Positions 18,051 through 30,641 of a stretch of 64,000 nucleotides of DNA are shown one piece after another. The notes under the pieces were generated by a model. The model did not search any database. It was given only the letters and a program-made list of their open reading frames with translations, and had not been told where the DNA came from. Each line of letters begins with the position of its first letter. Position 1 is the first letter of the stretch. The position numbers and the translations under genes are program-made. This stretch comes from Acinetobacter sp. ANC 3903 (GTDB lineage: Bacteria; Pseudomonadota; Gammaproteobacteria; Pseudomonadales; Moraxellaceae): contig NZ_NEGA01000016.1 of the NCBI RefSeq assembly GCF_002135315.1, positions 1 to 64,000 of the forward strand, in the 5' to 3' direction.

Positions 18051-19885
18051 TATTGTCTCCTTTTCGCAGTATTATTCTTATAAGGATTGCGATAAGTTAA
18101 CGGACTATCATTGTTGCTTAACTCCCTATAAAGATTTTCCTGAATCTGCTGTCCTGCTTTTAACTGATAGTTATTAATTCCAACTTTTTGTATCGCTAAA
18201 TTTTTTATAGTTTGATAATTCTGTTGATAATGTTTCCATTCATGCTTGCTGGAGTTTGGATTAACGGTAAAACTAAAAATCAGATGCTGCTTTTGTTGAG
18301 CATTTAATTTTTCTAACTGTTTTTGCACAGCCTTAAATATCTCAGGATGTTCAACGGGATCAAATTCAATATAAAGAAAGTCACTGTCCGCCAAGCTATG
18401 CTCAATTAAAGGCTTCAGACCATCAATATGCTTATTCTTTAAACCTATTTTCAAAGCAGTTTGGTAATTATTACTAATATTGGCGTAGTACTTCGCCTGT
18501 TGTTTAGTCTGTTCTTTTATTTGCAAAACACGCTTCACTTTTTGGGTACAAGCAGAATCCCAAGTTTTATTTTGCAGAGCACATGCAAATTCATCCCCAG
18601 TTTCAATCATCAAGCCTTCAATAGAAGTATTGTTTTTAACCATATCTCCAGTTAATTTAGCCAGATTCAATCCCTGTTTCGTCTCTAGATCAATAGGCAG
18701 CTCTGCGTATACACGATTATCAATACGGGTACGTGCTTGCCAAACTGTACGGTTGAGCAAGTCTTGCCGCATACCTAACTGAGAATTCGGGAAATAGGCA
18801 ACATCTATTTTTCCATCTCCATTCTCATCAGCCACTGCTTTTAAGACCAGCGTATTGGTTTTTAAGGCATTAATTTGATCAAGCAACTGTCCAAGTTTCT
18901 GATCAAAAATTTCATTATTGGGACTGGCCATTTCAGCCAGATCAAAACCAACAAAGCTCTTACGTTGCTTGTATGCTTCATTGGCGAAAGTCAAGAAATC
19001 CAGCATTTCTGTATGTAGCATTTCCGGGGTAGGATTACCCATCACCAGCGCCCGTTGATATGTGGCCCCTGCATCTGCAAGTGTCGACATGCTACCCAAA
19101 CTAAATGACAGTGGTAATCCTGCCTTTACCGCAAGCTCTTCACTCTCTTTGGTCACTGCCCCATAGGGCCAAAAAATGGCTAGAGTCTGTGTACCTAATT
19201 CAAAATCTAAAGTTTCTTTCGACTTTTTTAAATCTTCGATGACACGTTCTTGATAGGCTTCATCTGTTTCATAATGTTTTAATTGGGGTAAATAGGTACG
19301 GGTAATTGCAGCGGGCTCCATACTTTGTTGAGGGTTGGCAAGTATACCTTTATGCATATTATCTGAATGGGAAGCAAACTCGACTAAGCCGGATTGTTGC
19401 ATTTCTCGCATCTGATCCCAATTCATTAAATTATTTTTGCCATAAGCTTCATAGGGATCTTTGGTATTCCCATTAATCCAGCTTGTAGCGATGGCAAATA
19501 CGGCGGGATAGTTATATTGTTTTAATAAAGGGTAAACCCGGGTATAACTGCTGAGTGCGCCATCATCGAAGGTCAGCAATACGGATCTTGGTGGTAAGTT
19601 CTTTTTCTTTTGTCTTGCCAGCCAAATGTCTTGCAAACGGATCGGAACCCATCCTTCTTGCTGTAACCACGCAAAATATTGGGCCAAATTTTTAGTACTA
19701 ATTGCGTATAGATCGCTGTCACCTGAAGTAACATCGTCTCGCACATCGTGAAAGGTGATGGTCACAAATAAATTATTTGGTACTTCAGCTTTAGATTTTG
19801 TTGCATTTTGCGCCATGCTCATTGTTGGCGTAAACCAAACAGTACTAAAGAAGACAACAAGTAAAAATTTTTCGATTTTCTTCAT
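18050..19885 (-). CDS. pgaB: PNAG N-deacetylase PgaB with a divergent C-terminal domain
   Basis: PgaB partially deacetylates PNAG in the periplasm so it can be exported. The 611 residues start with a signal peptide (LLVVFFSTVWFTPTMSMA) that has no lipobox Cys, unlike the E. coli lipoprotein. The CE4 deacetylase domain is intact: TFHDV near 44-48, TFDDG at 105-109 and HSDNMH at 173-178. The C-terminal half keeps the general layout of the hydrolase domain (AVADENGDGKIDVAYFPNSQ), but where the His-Asp-Asp signature is expected it reads GLMIETGDEF (D431, E432). That suggests loss of hydrolase activity. Start and stop both overlap neighbours as TAATG. Confidence 0.92.
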   Translation of the reverse strand: MKKIEKFLLVVFFSTVWFTPTMSMAQNATKSKAEVPNNLFVTITFHDVRDDVTSGDSDLYAISTKNLAQYFAWLQQEGWVPIRLQDIWLARQKKKNLPPRSVLLTFDDGALSSYTRVYPLLKQYNYPAVFAIATSWINGNTKDPYEAYGKNNLMNWDQMREMQQSGLVEFASHSDNMHKGILANPQQSMEPAAITRTYLPQLKHYETDEAYQERVIEDLKKSKETLDFELGTQTLAIFWPYGAVTKESEELAVKAGLPLSFSLGSMSTLADAGATYQRALVMGNPTPEMLHTEMLDFLTFANEAYKQRKSFVGFDLAEMASPNNEIFDQKLGQLLDQINALKTNTLVLKAVADENGDGKIDVAYFPNSQLGMRQDLLNRTVWQARTRIDNRVYAELPIDLETKQGLNLAKLTGDMVKNNTSIEGLMIETGDEFACALQNKTWDSACTQKVKRVLQIKEQTKQQAKYYANISNNYQTALKIGLKNKHIDGLKPLIEHSLADSDFLYIEFDPVEHPEIFKAVQKQLEKLNAQQKQHLIFSFTVNPNSSKHEWKHYQQNYQTIKNLAIQKVGINNYQLKAGQQIQENLYRELSNNDSPLTYRNPYKNNTAKRRQ

Positions 19886-22362
19886 TAAAAACGCCCCTTC
19901 AGACCTACTGATCCATAAGTTCTTTTTTCATCTTCCCCGTCATAAGGATGGACTCCCCAGCCTATGCCATAGTTCACACTCCAGGTTCGAGAAAACTGCC
20001 AATCGTGCTGATAAAAAACGTTATATATAGCCTTTGAGGAAAATCCATTTTGCCCAAAAGCTCCAGCACTGAATTCAAAATGCTGGTTGAAATATGCATC
20101 ATAATTACGCCAGGTGTTCCAATCATGCTGTAAGGTCAGTTCCGCACTATAACTTTCTTTAGGATTAAAATAATTCACCGCAACTTGATCGTTTTGACTG
20201 TAATACCCTCCTAAAGACAAACTGGTAATATGGTGAGGTCCTTTTAAAATCCGCTGTTTAAAATAGGCCATCGCTTCATGACGGGTATTATTATCATCGA
20301 TATCGGTCAGTTGATAGTTCATTCCAGCTTCGCGAGATTCATGCTGTTGCCAGTTTAGGCCTAAATTATAAGACTGACCTTCATTACCATTTTTTACCGC
20401 TTGTAAGGGAATATTAGCTTGACTGTTATAGCCTAAAGTGTACTGCCAATGATCATTTAACCATTGTGACCAATTCACCAGTACGCCAAAGCGGTCATTT
20501 CCCAGTGCATCATCTATACTTTGGGACAGCATAATATTTGCAGCTTTGCGACGCGATTCCCATTCCAGACCCAAGCCTACGCGCTGATCATCTACCTTGC
20601 CTTCCTCGTAATCAGCTGATCGAATACTATGGTCGACATAAGCTCGGAAATTGTCGTAAAACCAAGGCGTATTTATACGTGTCCAGTTTTCCTGTTCACG
20701 ACTACCCTTCAAACGATTCAGTAATGCAGAATTGTCGGATTCACTTTTTGAAAAAAGACTTTGGTGTTGAATAGATGCATGATCACGATCATCAAGTTCT
20801 TTTTTACTTTTTACCACCCCGGTATCTTCCGGTATGGTTCGCATCAGGTCAGCATTTTGAGCACGCCATTGTTGAATATCACCCATGGCCTGCATATTCA
20901 GCATATGATTGATTTTTATACTTTCATCAACGGGCACCATACTATCCCACTGCGACAATATTATTTCAGCTCGCTGAGGATTTTCACGTGTGCGTTGCAC
21001 TTGTGCACGATTAGCTTGGTACACCACGTTATTGGGTGCCTTAGCTACTAATTCTTCAAAATATTTTTCTGCTTTACTATTTTCATTGCGATATAAATAA
21101 TTAAGACCCACAAGTCCCAAATATTCACCACGGTCATCGTGGGTAACTTTATCTACCCCTTTAGCATTACTATAGAAAAATGTCGGTAACAATTTATCCA
21201 GATCTTTGAGGAACTGATCCGCTTCCTTATATTTTTCCTGTTCAATTAAAGCGTAATACAAACCTGCATACATTTTATAATTTGCATTCTTTTTGTCCTT
21301 AATCAAATCTTTATAATGCACTTCCGCCACTTTAGGCTGATGATCACTCAGATATGCTTCTGCAATCGCTTGACGTACATAGACCGGCATTTGCTCAACT
21401 GGCAAACCCACTTTAGGAATCTGCTCGATCACTTTTTTTGATCGATTTCTTGCATTTAAGGCATAGATATATTCATAGTAAAATTGACGTTTTAAATTGA
21501 TATTATTACTGGGCATCTGGGTTTCATAGCTTTCCATATCCGCCAGCACACTATCTAGCGGTTGATAAGGATTACTGCCACGAACACGGTAATTGGCTGA
21601 TTTAATATATTGCACCGCATTTTGAATACGTTGGGTAAATTCACTGATTTTTACCGTGGTGCCCAGTTGCGGCTGTTGTTGACTTATTTCATTACGGCCC
21701 AGGTACTGTTCAGCTTTGGCATAATTTGAATTCGCCATAAGTGCCAGTACATATTGTTCTTCGGTACTTAAATCTTTATTTTTCTCAATGGCCAGAGTCG
21801 CTGCATTGATTGCCTCGATCGGCATGTTTAAAAGTCGATAGGTATAGGCGAGTTGTGCTAAATAATCGGCCTCTACATAGTTGATATCAATCGGCTTTAG
21901 TGTATTTTTTGCTTGAGCAGTTTTGCCTGCTTCCGCTTGCAAAACACCGGTCCATACTGTCCACATCTGATTTTGATCTGTTTGGGCGAATTTTTTTGCC
22001 CAAAATTCTCCTAATTCAAATTTTTTTAAATCACGCAAGGCCTTAAGCACATTCACCTTTGCATAATCTGGAAATTGTTGGCTTTTTATACCCTTAAGGT
22101 ACTGAACATCTGATTCTGTAAATTTTTTATTTTCATAGGCGAGCACCACAAAATCAGCAATCAATTTCTGATTATTGGGATAACGGATCAATAATTGTCT
22201 GAGTTTTTGTAATCCACTATCCACCTGGCCTTGTTTAATTAAAGGTACAATCTTTTCACGTTGTTGATCGACAACGTCATTATAGATCAATTCTGCATAT
22301 GACAATGTAGAAAACAGTAAAGTTCCACAAGATAAAAAAAGTATATTGAGTTTAAAGTTCAT
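19885..22362 (-). CDS. pgaA: PNAG outer-membrane export porin PgaA
   Basis: PgaA exports deacetylated PNAG through the outer membrane. The 825 residues begin with a signal peptide (LFLSCGTLLFSTLSYA, then ELIY), followed by a long periplasmic superhelix of TPR repeats (about residues 30-510), containing pieces such as YLGLVGLNYLYRNENSKAEK. The C-terminal half, from about residue 540, is rich in alternating aromatic strands (YTLGYNSQANIPLQAV, GYYSQNDQVAVNYFN). It ends in GSVGLKGRF, whose final Phe is the usual outer-membrane beta-barrel signal. It is the first gene of pgaABCD, and its stop overlaps the pgaB start. Confidence 0.93.
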   Translation of the reverse strand: MNFKLNILFLSCGTLLFSTLSYAELIYNDVVDQQREKIVPLIKQGQVDSGLQKLRQLLIRYPNNQKLIADFVVLAYENKKFTESDVQYLKGIKSQQFPDYAKVNVLKALRDLKKFELGEFWAKKFAQTDQNQMWTVWTGVLQAEAGKTAQAKNTLKPIDINYVEADYLAQLAYTYRLLNMPIEAINAATLAIEKNKDLSTEEQYVLALMANSNYAKAEQYLGRNEISQQQPQLGTTVKISEFTQRIQNAVQYIKSANYRVRGSNPYQPLDSVLADMESYETQMPSNNINLKRQFYYEYIYALNARNRSKKVIEQIPKVGLPVEQMPVYVRQAIAEAYLSDHQPKVAEVHYKDLIKDKKNANYKMYAGLYYALIEQEKYKEADQFLKDLDKLLPTFFYSNAKGVDKVTHDDRGEYLGLVGLNYLYRNENSKAEKYFEELVAKAPNNVVYQANRAQVQRTRENPQRAEIILSQWDSMVPVDESIKINHMLNMQAMGDIQQWRAQNADLMRTIPEDTGVVKSKKELDDRDHASIQHQSLFSKSESDNSALLNRLKGSREQENWTRINTPWFYDNFRAYVDHSIRSADYEEGKVDDQRVGLGLEWESRRKAANIMLSQSIDDALGNDRFGVLVNWSQWLNDHWQYTLGYNSQANIPLQAVKNGNEGQSYNLGLNWQQHESREAGMNYQLTDIDDNNTRHEAMAYFKQRILKGPHHITSLSLGGYYSQNDQVAVNYFNPKESYSAELTLQHDWNTWRNYDAYFNQHFEFSAGAFGQNGFSSKAIYNVFYQHDWQFSRTWSVNYGIGWGVHPYDGEDEKRTYGSVGLKGRF

Positions 22363-22690
22363 AATTAAAATATTCTTTATTCATTGTTATTAATGTTCAT
22401 ATTGTAGTCCACAATATGTGCTTTAAATAACCAATTAACAAAATATTGTGTTTCGTTTTGTGTTTTTATTATTTTATGTGATATATATCACGTTATTTAA
22501 ATTATAAACTATATTGTTTTTAACTTATTTCTTTACTTTAATTATGATATTTTCTTTATTTAATCAGTGTCTTTTTTGTTCACTCTTTAATTTTAACTAC
22601 AAAAAAATCATCTCTTACAATCCATCATTTTTCAATATTAAATTTTTTAATGGCCAATCATTGCCAAGCCATCAAATAGTACTCAATAAA
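22363..22690. promoter_or_regulatory. pgaA upstream region with operator-like dyads
   Basis: Strongly AT-rich sequence without ORFs. CATATTGT at 22398-22405 and ACAATATG at 22411-22418 form a perfect inverted repeat about 36 bases before the pgaA start. A third copy of the half-site, ATATTGTG, is at 22443-22450. Farther up is the 14-bp palindrome GTGATATATATCAC at 22478-22491. These could be sites for the regulator of PNAG synthesis, which is not encoded next to the operon. Function is inferred from symmetry only. Confidence 0.45.
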
Positions 22691-22713
22691 AAACCCTCTA
22701 TCGAGGGCTTTTT
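22690..22713. terminator. Bidirectional terminator after sucD
   Basis: CCCTC at 22694-22698 pairs with GAGGG at 22703-22707 around TATC, with an A-run before and a T-run after. On the minus strand this gives a hairpin followed by T residues, 22 bases beyond the sucD stop. Confidence 0.75.
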
Positions 22714-22734
22714 ATTACATTTACCAGGTTTGTA

Positions 22735-23625
22735 TTAAGCCATACCTTTGCTCTTTAATACTTCAAACATGGTTGAGCCAAGTTCTGCCGGGCTACGGGT
22801 ATATGCCATACCCGCTTTTTCAAAGGCTGCGAATTTTTCTTCAGCTGTGCCTTTACCGCCAGAAATAATCGCACCCGCATGTCCCATACGCTTGCCTTTC
22901 GGTGCAGTCACGCCTGCAATATAGCCCACAACCGGCTTAGTCACATGCGACTGAATATATTCTGCTGCTTCTTCTTCTGCGGTACCACCAATCTCACCAA
23001 TCATGATAATAGCTTCGGTTTGCGGATCTTCCTGGAATAACTTCAAGCAATCAATCTGGTTCATGCCTGGAATCGGGTCACCCCCAATACCAATACAGGT
23101 TGACTGGCCCAAGCCTAATTTAGTCGTTTGCGCGACTGCTTCATAGGTCAATGTGCCTGAACGGGAAATAATGCCAATTTTACCGGGTTGATGAATATGC
23201 CCTGGCATAATGCCGATCTTGCATTCACCTGGTGTAATAATGCCTGGACAGTTTGGCCCAATTAAACGTGCATTATTACCATAAGTTTCGAGATAGCGTT
23301 TTGCTTTCAGCATGTCCAAGGTTGGGACGCCTTCAGTAATCACCACAATTAACTCAATTCCTGAATCAATTGATTCAATAATCGAATCTAAAACAAAAGG
23401 TGCCGGAACATAAATGGAAGTTGCTGTTGCTCCTGTTTCTTTAACAGCTTCTTTCATGGTATTAAAAACCGGAAGCCCTAAATGCTGCTGCCCACCTTTA
23501 CCTGGGGTTACGCCACCAACGACTTTGGTACCATAGGCAATGGATTGTTCTGAATGGAACGTACCATTTTTACCTGTAAAGCCTTGTACCAATACAGTGG
23601 TGTCTTTATTGATTAATACGCTCAT
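22735..23625 (-). CDS. sucD: Succinyl-CoA ligase (ADP/GDP-forming) subunit alpha
   Basis: SucD with SucC converts succinyl-CoA to succinate with substrate-level phosphorylation. The 296-residue length matches the family. The CoA-binding Rossmann domain starts [19 protein letters not shown]. Also visible are the IGPNCPG motif, [11 protein letters not shown] and the active-site His loop [15 protein letters not shown] near residue 245. It lies 13 bases downstream of sucC. The sucCD pair is separated from lpd by a terminator, so it may have its own promoter. No anomalies are seen. Confidence 0.97.
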   Translation of the reverse strand: MSVLINKDTTVLVQGFTGKNGTFHSEQSIAYGTKVVGGVTPGKGGQQHLGLPVFNTMKEAVKETGATATSIYVPAPFVLDSIIESIDSGIELIVVITEGVPTLDMLKAKRYLETYGNNARLIGPNCPGIITPGECKIGIMPGHIHQPGKIGIISRSGTLTYEAVAQTTKLGLGQSTCIGIGGDPIPGMNQIDCLKLFQEDPQTEAIIMIGEIGGTAEEEAAEYIQSHVTKPVVGYIAGVTAPKGKRMGHAGAIISGGKGTAEEKFAAFEKAGMAYTRSPAELGSTMFEVLKSKGMA

Positions 23626-23638
23626 GTTTGATACTCCC

Positions 23639-24805
23639 TTAAGCTTTTACAGCAGCAACAATTTTTTCTGCAGCATCAGCCAAACCTGATGCAGAAATTA
23701 ACGTTAGTCCAGATTCATCCAATAGCTGGGCGCCCAGTTCTGCATTATTTCCTTCCAAACGCACAACAACCGGCACGGCTACGTGAACTTCCTGAACCGC
23801 TGCAATAATGGCTTCAGCAATCATGTCACAACGTACAATTCCACCAAAAATATTAATTAAAACCCCTTGTACCGAACTGTCTGCCAAAATAATTTTAAAG
23901 GCTTCAATCACACGTTCCTTGGTGGCACCACCACCCACATCCAAGAAGTTTGCAGGCTGACCACCATACAGTTTGATGATGTCCATGGTTGCCATGGCAA
24001 GACCGGCCCCATTGACCATACAACCGATATTGCCTTCTAGAGCTACATAATTCAGGTCATGTTCTGAAGCTTTCAATTCACGTTCATTTTCTTGAGACTT
24101 GTCGCGCATCGCTGCAATCTCTGGTAAACGGTACAATGCATTAGAGTCGATGCCTACTTTGGCATCCACACATAAGATGTCACCATTTTCACGGACTGAA
24201 AGTGGATTAATTTCAAATAGAGCAAAATCATTTTCAATAAATGCCTGATAAGCAGCCGTCATAATTTTGACAAATTGGTTGATTTGTCTATCTTTTAAAT
24301 TAAGTGCAAAGGCCACTTCACGCGCTTGAAAAGGCATTAATCCCACCAAAGGATCCACTTCTACCTTAATAATTTTTTCTGGGGTTTCTTCTGCCACTTT
24401 TTCAATTTCGACACCACCTTCGGTGGATGCCATAAAAGTTACGCGGCGGCTAGAACGATCCACCACTGCACCTAGGTACAATTCACGTTCAACGGGATAG
24501 ACATCTTCACACACAAGAACACTATTTACCGGCTGACCATTGGCATCGGTTTGGTAAGTCACAAGGCGTGTACCAATAATGCCATTTACATATTCAGCGG
24601 CTTCATCGCTTGATTTTACGACTTTAACCCCACCTGCTTTACCACGTCCCCCCGCATGAACTTGAGCCTTCATTACGGCAAACTTACCGCCGAGTTGCTC
24701 AAATGCTGCTACAGCTTCTGCTGCATTGGTTGCCAGTACACCCTCTTGAACCGGCATCCCATATTTTTTTAATAACGCTTTTGCTTGATACTCATGTAAA
24801 TTCAT
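23639..24805 (-). CDS. sucC: Succinyl-CoA ligase subunit beta
   Basis: SucC carries the ATP-grasp nucleotide site of succinyl-CoA synthetase. The 388 residues begin [19 protein letters not shown], the classic start. They continue with [17 protein letters not shown], where nucleotide and Mg bind, then LFEINPLSV and the C-terminal flavodoxin-like domain with [16 protein letters not shown]. It is the first gene of the sucCD unit. The 175 bases between it and lpd contain the lpd terminator at 24951 and AT-rich sequence suited to a promoter. Confidence 0.97.
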   Translation of the reverse strand: MNLHEYQAKALLKKYGMPVQEGVLATNAAEAVAAFEQLGGKFAVMKAQVHAGGRGKAGGVKVVKSSDEAAEYVNGIIGTRLVTYQTDANGQPVNSVLVCEDVYPVERELYLGAVVDRSSRRVTFMASTEGGVEIEKVAEETPEKIIKVEVDPLVGLMPFQAREVAFALNLKDRQINQFVKIMTAAYQAFIENDFALFEINPLSVRENGDILCVDAKVGIDSNALYRLPEIAAMRDKSQENERELKASEHDLNYVALEGNIGCMVNGAGLAMATMDIIKLYGGQPANFLDVGGGATKERVIEAFKIILADSSVQGVLINIFGGIVRCDMIAEAIIAAVQEVHVAVPVVVRLEGNNAELGAQLLDESGLTLISASGLADAAEKIVAAVKA

Positions 24806-24949
24806 TGAACAACCTTTTATTACTTATTTGACTTTGTTATTACGTTCACCAATATCTTTTCAATCAATATTGGTATTTTGAGAATTTAAAAATGATTCTT
24901 ATCTTTATTTTTAGATGATTGTTCTAATAAAAACAACTATCAAATGTAA

Positions 24950-24976
24950 AAAGAGCGACCTAAGTCGCTCTTTTTT
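24950..24976 (-). terminator. Terminator after lpd
   Basis: AAGAGCGAC at 24951-24959 and GTCGCTCTT at 24964-24972 form a perfect 9-bp stem around CTAA, with flanking A and T runs. It lies just past the lpd stop on the minus strand and so separates sucAB-lpd from sucCD. Confidence 0.85.
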
Positions 24977-24980
24977 CGAA

Positions 24981-26435
<1,455 letters not shown>

Positions 26436-26475
26436 TTAGAGGATCGCCCTAAGCCCATGGATTTATTCTTTAGAA

Positions 26476-27693
26476 TTAAAGATCAAGGATAAGACGAGCA
26501 GGTTCTTCTAACAATTCTTTGATCGCTACAAGGAAACCTACCGCTTCTTTACCATCGATTAAACGATGGTCATAAGAAAGCGCTAAATACATCATTGGCA
26601 AGATTTCTACTTGACCATTTACAGCCATCGGACGTTCCTGGATTTTGTGCATACCCAAGATTGCAGTTTGTGGTGTATTCAAAATTGGAGTAGAAAGCAA
26701 TGAACCGAATGTACCACCATTAGTAATGGTGAATGTACCGCCAGTCATGTCTTCAATGCCCAATTTGCCATCACGCGCTTTCGCAGCGTAAGCACGGATA
26801 CCATTTTCAACTTCAGCATAGTTCATGCGGTCTGTATCACGAAGAACAGGAACCACAAGACCACGTTCAGAAGAAACTGCTACACCGATGTCATAGAAAC
26901 CGTGGTAAACGATATCGTCACCATCAATAGAAGCGTTTACCGCTGGGTAGCGTTTAAGTGCTTCAGTTGCCGCTTTAACGAAGAATGACATAAAGCCAAG
27001 ACGTGCACCATGACGTTTCTCGAATGCATCTTTATATTGCGCACGCATTTCCATGACTGGCTTCATGTTTACTTCGTTAAACGTAGTCAACATTGCAGTT
27101 GATTGAGTCGCAGCAAGTAGACGTTCAGCAACACGTTTACGTAAACGAGTCATTGGAACACGTTTTTCAATACGTTCGCCAACAGCAACGCTTAATGGCG
27201 CAGCAGCAGGAGCAGCTGGTTTAGCTTGATGGCTTGCAACATCTTCTTTAGTGATGCGACCACCACGGCCTGTACCAGCAACATCGCTTGCAGCAATACC
27301 AGTTTCAGCCAACGCCTTACGAACTGCAGGCGCTTGATCTTGAACAGGTTGGCTACGTTCAACTACAGGTGCAGCACCCGCTTCAGTTTGAGCAGCGGCT
27401 TGTTCTACCTGACCTTCAGATTGAACTGCTTGAGTTTGAGCAGCGCCAGAAACAGCACCCTCTTCAAACTGTGCAATCACTTCATTCGAAAGTACAGTCT
27501 CGCCTTCATTTTTGATAATTGATGCAATTGTACCGTCAGCAGGAGCAACAACCTCTAAAACAACTTTATCAGTTTCGATATCGCAGATCACTTCATCGCG
27601 TGATACAGCTTCACCTGGTTGTTTGTGCCAAGTTGCGATCGTACCGTCTGCAACTGACTCTGGGAATACCGGTGCTTTAATTTCGGTTGCCAT
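26476..27693 (-). CDS. sucB: Dihydrolipoyl succinyltransferase (E2 of 2-oxoglutarate dehydrogenase)
   Basis: SucB transfers succinyl groups to CoA. The 405 residues comprise a single lipoyl domain (residues 1-76, lipoyl-Lys in [11 protein letters not shown]), an Ala/Gln/Pro-rich linker and a peripheral subunit-binding domain with [10 protein letters not shown] and [11 protein letters not shown]. The 2-oxoacid acyltransferase catalytic domain ends with [13 protein letters not shown], which contains the catalytic His-Asp pair. The start overlaps the sucA stop as TAATG, so translation is coupled to keep E1 and E2 levels linked. Confidence 0.97.
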   Translation of the reverse strand: MATEIKAPVFPESVADGTIATWHKQPGEAVSRDEVICDIETDKVVLEVVAPADGTIASIIKNEGETVLSNEVIAQFEEGAVSGAAQTQAVQSEGQVEQAAAQTEAGAAPVVERSQPVQDQAPAVRKALAETGIAASDVAGTGRGGRITKEDVASHQAKPAAPAAAPLSVAVGERIEKRVPMTRLRKRVAERLLAATQSTAMLTTFNEVNMKPVMEMRAQYKDAFEKRHGARLGFMSFFVKAATEALKRYPAVNASIDGDDIVYHGFYDIGVAVSSERGLVVPVLRDTDRMNYAEVENGIRAYAAKARDGKLGIEDMTGGTFTITNGGTFGSLLSTPILNTPQTAILGMHKIQERPMAVNGQVEILPMMYLALSYDHRLIDGKEAVGFLVAIKELLEEPARLILDL

Positions 27694-30545
27694 TATTTAG
27701 AATCTCCTGATTGTTCAGCTGCAATCGCTAATGCGTCATTTACCAGCTGAGCTTGTTGTTTTGCATGCAAATATGGTGAACCACAAGCTGGCGCAGCAGA
27801 TGCTGGACGGCCTGCGAAGCTAATACGTACTTGTTTACCTGTTTTCATTACATCGTCATATAAACGCGGCGCAATGAACAACCAAGCACCTTGGTTTTTC
27901 GGTTCTTCTTGAGTCCAAACTACTTCTTTAACATTTGGATAAGAAGCAAGTACTTCAGCAATACGTTGTTCTGGATATGGATACAATTGTTCAATACGAA
28001 CGATTGCAGTGTTGTTTAATTCTTGCTCGCGACGTTTTTCAAGCAAATCGTAATAAACCTTACCACCACAAAGTACCAGACGAGTCACGTCTGCTTTATT
28101 GATTTGATCGATTTCATCAATCACAGTCTGGAAAGTACCAGTTGCAAGTTCTTCTAATGTAGAAGTTGCAAGTTTGTGACGAAGCAATGACTTCGGTGAA
28201 GTCACGATCATTGGTTTACGGATTGGACGGATTGCCTGACGACGCATCGCATGGAAAATCTGAGCCGGTGTAGTTGGCGTAATCACTTGCATGTTGTCTT
28301 CAGCACATAGCTGCAAGAAACGTTCTAAACGTGCAGATGAATGCTCTGGACCCTGACCTTCAAAACCGTGTGGAAGAAGCAGTGTTAAACCACATACACG
28401 TTCCCATTTGGTTTCACCAGATGAGATGAACTGGTCAATCACCACTTGCGCACAGTTTGCGAAGTCACCGAACTGAGCTTCCCAAATCACCAAGCTTTTC
28501 GGTAATGTGGTTGCATAACCGTATTCAAACGCAAGAACCGCCATTTCTGACAACAATGAGTCATAAATTGCAGTACGTGGCTGGTTTTCTTTCAGGTTAC
28601 ATAATGGAATGTAAGTTGAACCGTCTACCTGGTTATGCAATTTTGCATGACGGTGCGAGAATGTACCACGACCCACGTCTTCACCCGTTAAACGCACAAG
28701 GAAGCCTTCATCAAGAATGGTGGCATAGGCTAAAGTTTCAGCAGCACCCCAGTTCAGTGGCATTTCACCAGTTTGCATTTTCAAGCGATCATCAATCACT
28801 TTAGCCACTTGGCGTTGCATTACGAAGCCTTCTGGAAGCTCGCGCATTTTAGTGCCAAGTTCTTTTAAACGCTCGATAGGGAAAGTCGTATCCCAAATGT
28901 CAGTGTAGTCATGGCCCAAGTATGGAGTCCAGTCTACAAACATTTTGGTGTTTGGTTCCAATACAAGTGCATTGGCAACGTGTTTACCCGCTTCAAGGTC
29001 TGAACGGTACTGTTCAACCATTGCATCTGCAGCAGCACGATCAAGAATACCCTGTTGTACCAGTTGATCAGCGTACAAGGTACGAGTCGTGGTTTTCTTG
29101 TTGATGATTTGGTACATCATTGGCTGAGTTGCAGCTGGCTCATCAGCTTCGTTGTGACCGCGACGACGGTAACAGAACATGTCAATCACTACGTCTTTAC
29201 GGAAAGTATGACGGAAGTCATGTGCCAATTGAGAAACAAACAGTACTGCTTCAGGATCATCACCATTCACATGGAAGATTGGCGCCTGGATCATTTTCGC
29301 GATGTCAGTACAGTATTCTGTTGAACGTGCATCACGAGGATCAGATGTTGTGAAACCAACTTGGTTGTTGACAACAATATGAACCGTACCACCCACTGTG
29401 TAACCACGAGTTTGTGACATTTGGAAGGTTTCTTGGTTTACACCTTGACCCGCAAATGCAGCATCACCGTGAACGATGACTGGTAATACATCATCACCAC
29501 CAATGTCACGACGACGTACTTGACGCGCACGTACTGAACCTTCTACTACAGGTCCAACAATTTCCAAGTGTGATGGGTTAAATGCCAATGCCAAGTGAAC
29601 TTCGCCACCCGGAGTCATTACGTTAGATGAGAAACCTTGGTGATATTTAACGTCGCCAGAACCTTTTTTGGTCAGTGATTTACCTTCAAACTCACCAAAC
29701 AAGTCAGCCGGGTTTTTACCCATGATGTTGACAAGAAGGTTTAAACGGCCGCGGTGAGGCATACCGATCACAACTTCTTTACAACCTACAGAACCTGCAC
29801 GTTGAATCAGTTCGTTTACCATCGGGATGAAAGATTCACCACCTTCAACACCAAAGCGTTTTGCACCTACGTATTTATTACCGAGGAATTTTTCTAGGCC
29901 TTCAGCTGCAGTTAAACGCTCTAATACGTGTTTCTTTTGCTCAGCAGAGAAACCAAATTGACCTTTAGCGCCTTCTAGACGTTGTTGAATCCAGCGTTTT
30001 TCTTTGGTGTCAACAATGTGCATGTATTCAGCACCAATAGAAGCACAATATGTTGCTTCCATGGCATTGACCATTTCAGCCAAAGTCGCTTCAGTCTTAC
30101 CGATTGCAAGATTACCCGTGTTAAATACTGTGTCCAGGTCAGATTGAGTCAAACCATGCGCAGCAAGATCTAGATCAGGCACGATTTCACGCTTAGCCAA
30201 ACCAAGTGGATCTAATTTTGCTTTTTGGTGACCACGGTTACGATAAGCAGCAATCAGTTGTAAAACGCCAATTTGACGACGTTCATGCTCAGAACTTACA
30301 GCACTTTGCACTACAGGTTGCACGCGACTTGAATTGCGACCTAATAAAAGGAATTGCTCACGTACATTGCTGTGGGGTTGATCACCTTTAGGGAATTTAC
30401 CGAAGTATTCCTGCCAGTCAGCTCCAACTGAGTCTGGTGACGTTAAATACTGCTCATAAAGTTCTTCAATATACGCTGCACTGTCAGCGCTTAGTTCAGT
30501 GTCAAGACGCAGTGCGTCAGCAACTTCTTGCATTTGTGGACCCAT
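27693..30545 (-). CDS. sucA: 2-oxoglutarate dehydrogenase E1 component
   Basis: SucA is the thiamine-diphosphate-dependent decarboxylase of the 2-oxoglutarate dehydrogenase complex. The 950 residues show the N-terminal E2-binding segment ([13 protein letters not shown]), then [20 protein letters not shown], the thiamine region [14 protein letters not shown], and VNNQVGFTT. The C-terminal transketolase-like part has [16 protein letters not shown] and [11 protein letters not shown]. Two starts are possible: the ATG at 30545, with an AGGA very close, or an ATG four codons later (30533). The gene heads sucAB-lpd. A large hairpin lies 96-165 bases upstream. Confidence 0.96.
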   Translation of the reverse strand: MGPQMQEVADALRLDTELSADSAAYIEELYEQYLTSPDSVGADWQEYFGKFPKGDQPHSNVREQFLLLGRNSSRVQPVVQSAVSSEHERRQIGVLQLIAAYRNRGHQKAKLDPLGLAKREIVPDLDLAAHGLTQSDLDTVFNTGNLAIGKTEATLAEMVNAMEATYCASIGAEYMHIVDTKEKRWIQQRLEGAKGQFGFSAEQKKHVLERLTAAEGLEKFLGNKYVGAKRFGVEGGESFIPMVNELIQRAGSVGCKEVVIGMPHRGRLNLLVNIMGKNPADLFGEFEGKSLTKKGSGDVKYHQGFSSNVMTPGGEVHLALAFNPSHLEIVGPVVEGSVRARQVRRRDIGGDDVLPVIVHGDAAFAGQGVNQETFQMSQTRGYTVGGTVHIVVNNQVGFTTSDPRDARSTEYCTDIAKMIQAPIFHVNGDDPEAVLFVSQLAHDFRHTFRKDVVIDMFCYRRRGHNEADEPAATQPMMYQIINKKTTTRTLYADQLVQQGILDRAAADAMVEQYRSDLEAGKHVANALVLEPNTKMFVDWTPYLGHDYTDIWDTTFPIERLKELGTKMRELPEGFVMQRQVAKVIDDRLKMQTGEMPLNWGAAETLAYATILDEGFLVRLTGEDVGRGTFSHRHAKLHNQVDGSTYIPLCNLKENQPRTAIYDSLLSEMAVLAFEYGYATTLPKSLVIWEAQFGDFANCAQVVIDQFISSGETKWERVCGLTLLLPHGFEGQGPEHSSARLERFLQLCAEDNMQVITPTTPAQIFHAMRRQAIRPIRKPMIVTSPKSLLRHKLATSTLEELATGTFQTVIDEIDQINKADVTRLVLCGGKVYYDLLEKRREQELNNTAIVRIEQLYPYPEQRIAEVLASYPNVKEVVWTQEEPKNQGAWLFIAPRLYDDVMKTGKQVRISFAGRPASAAPACGSPYLHAKQQAQLVNDALAIAAEQSGDSK

Positions 30546-30641
30546 TTCCTATTGCAAAAACATTTTCAGGATGCTTTTTAAGCGAACCCATGATTAATAA
30601 TGCCAAATTGGTAATATGACATTAGTCCCCATCAGGCATAA

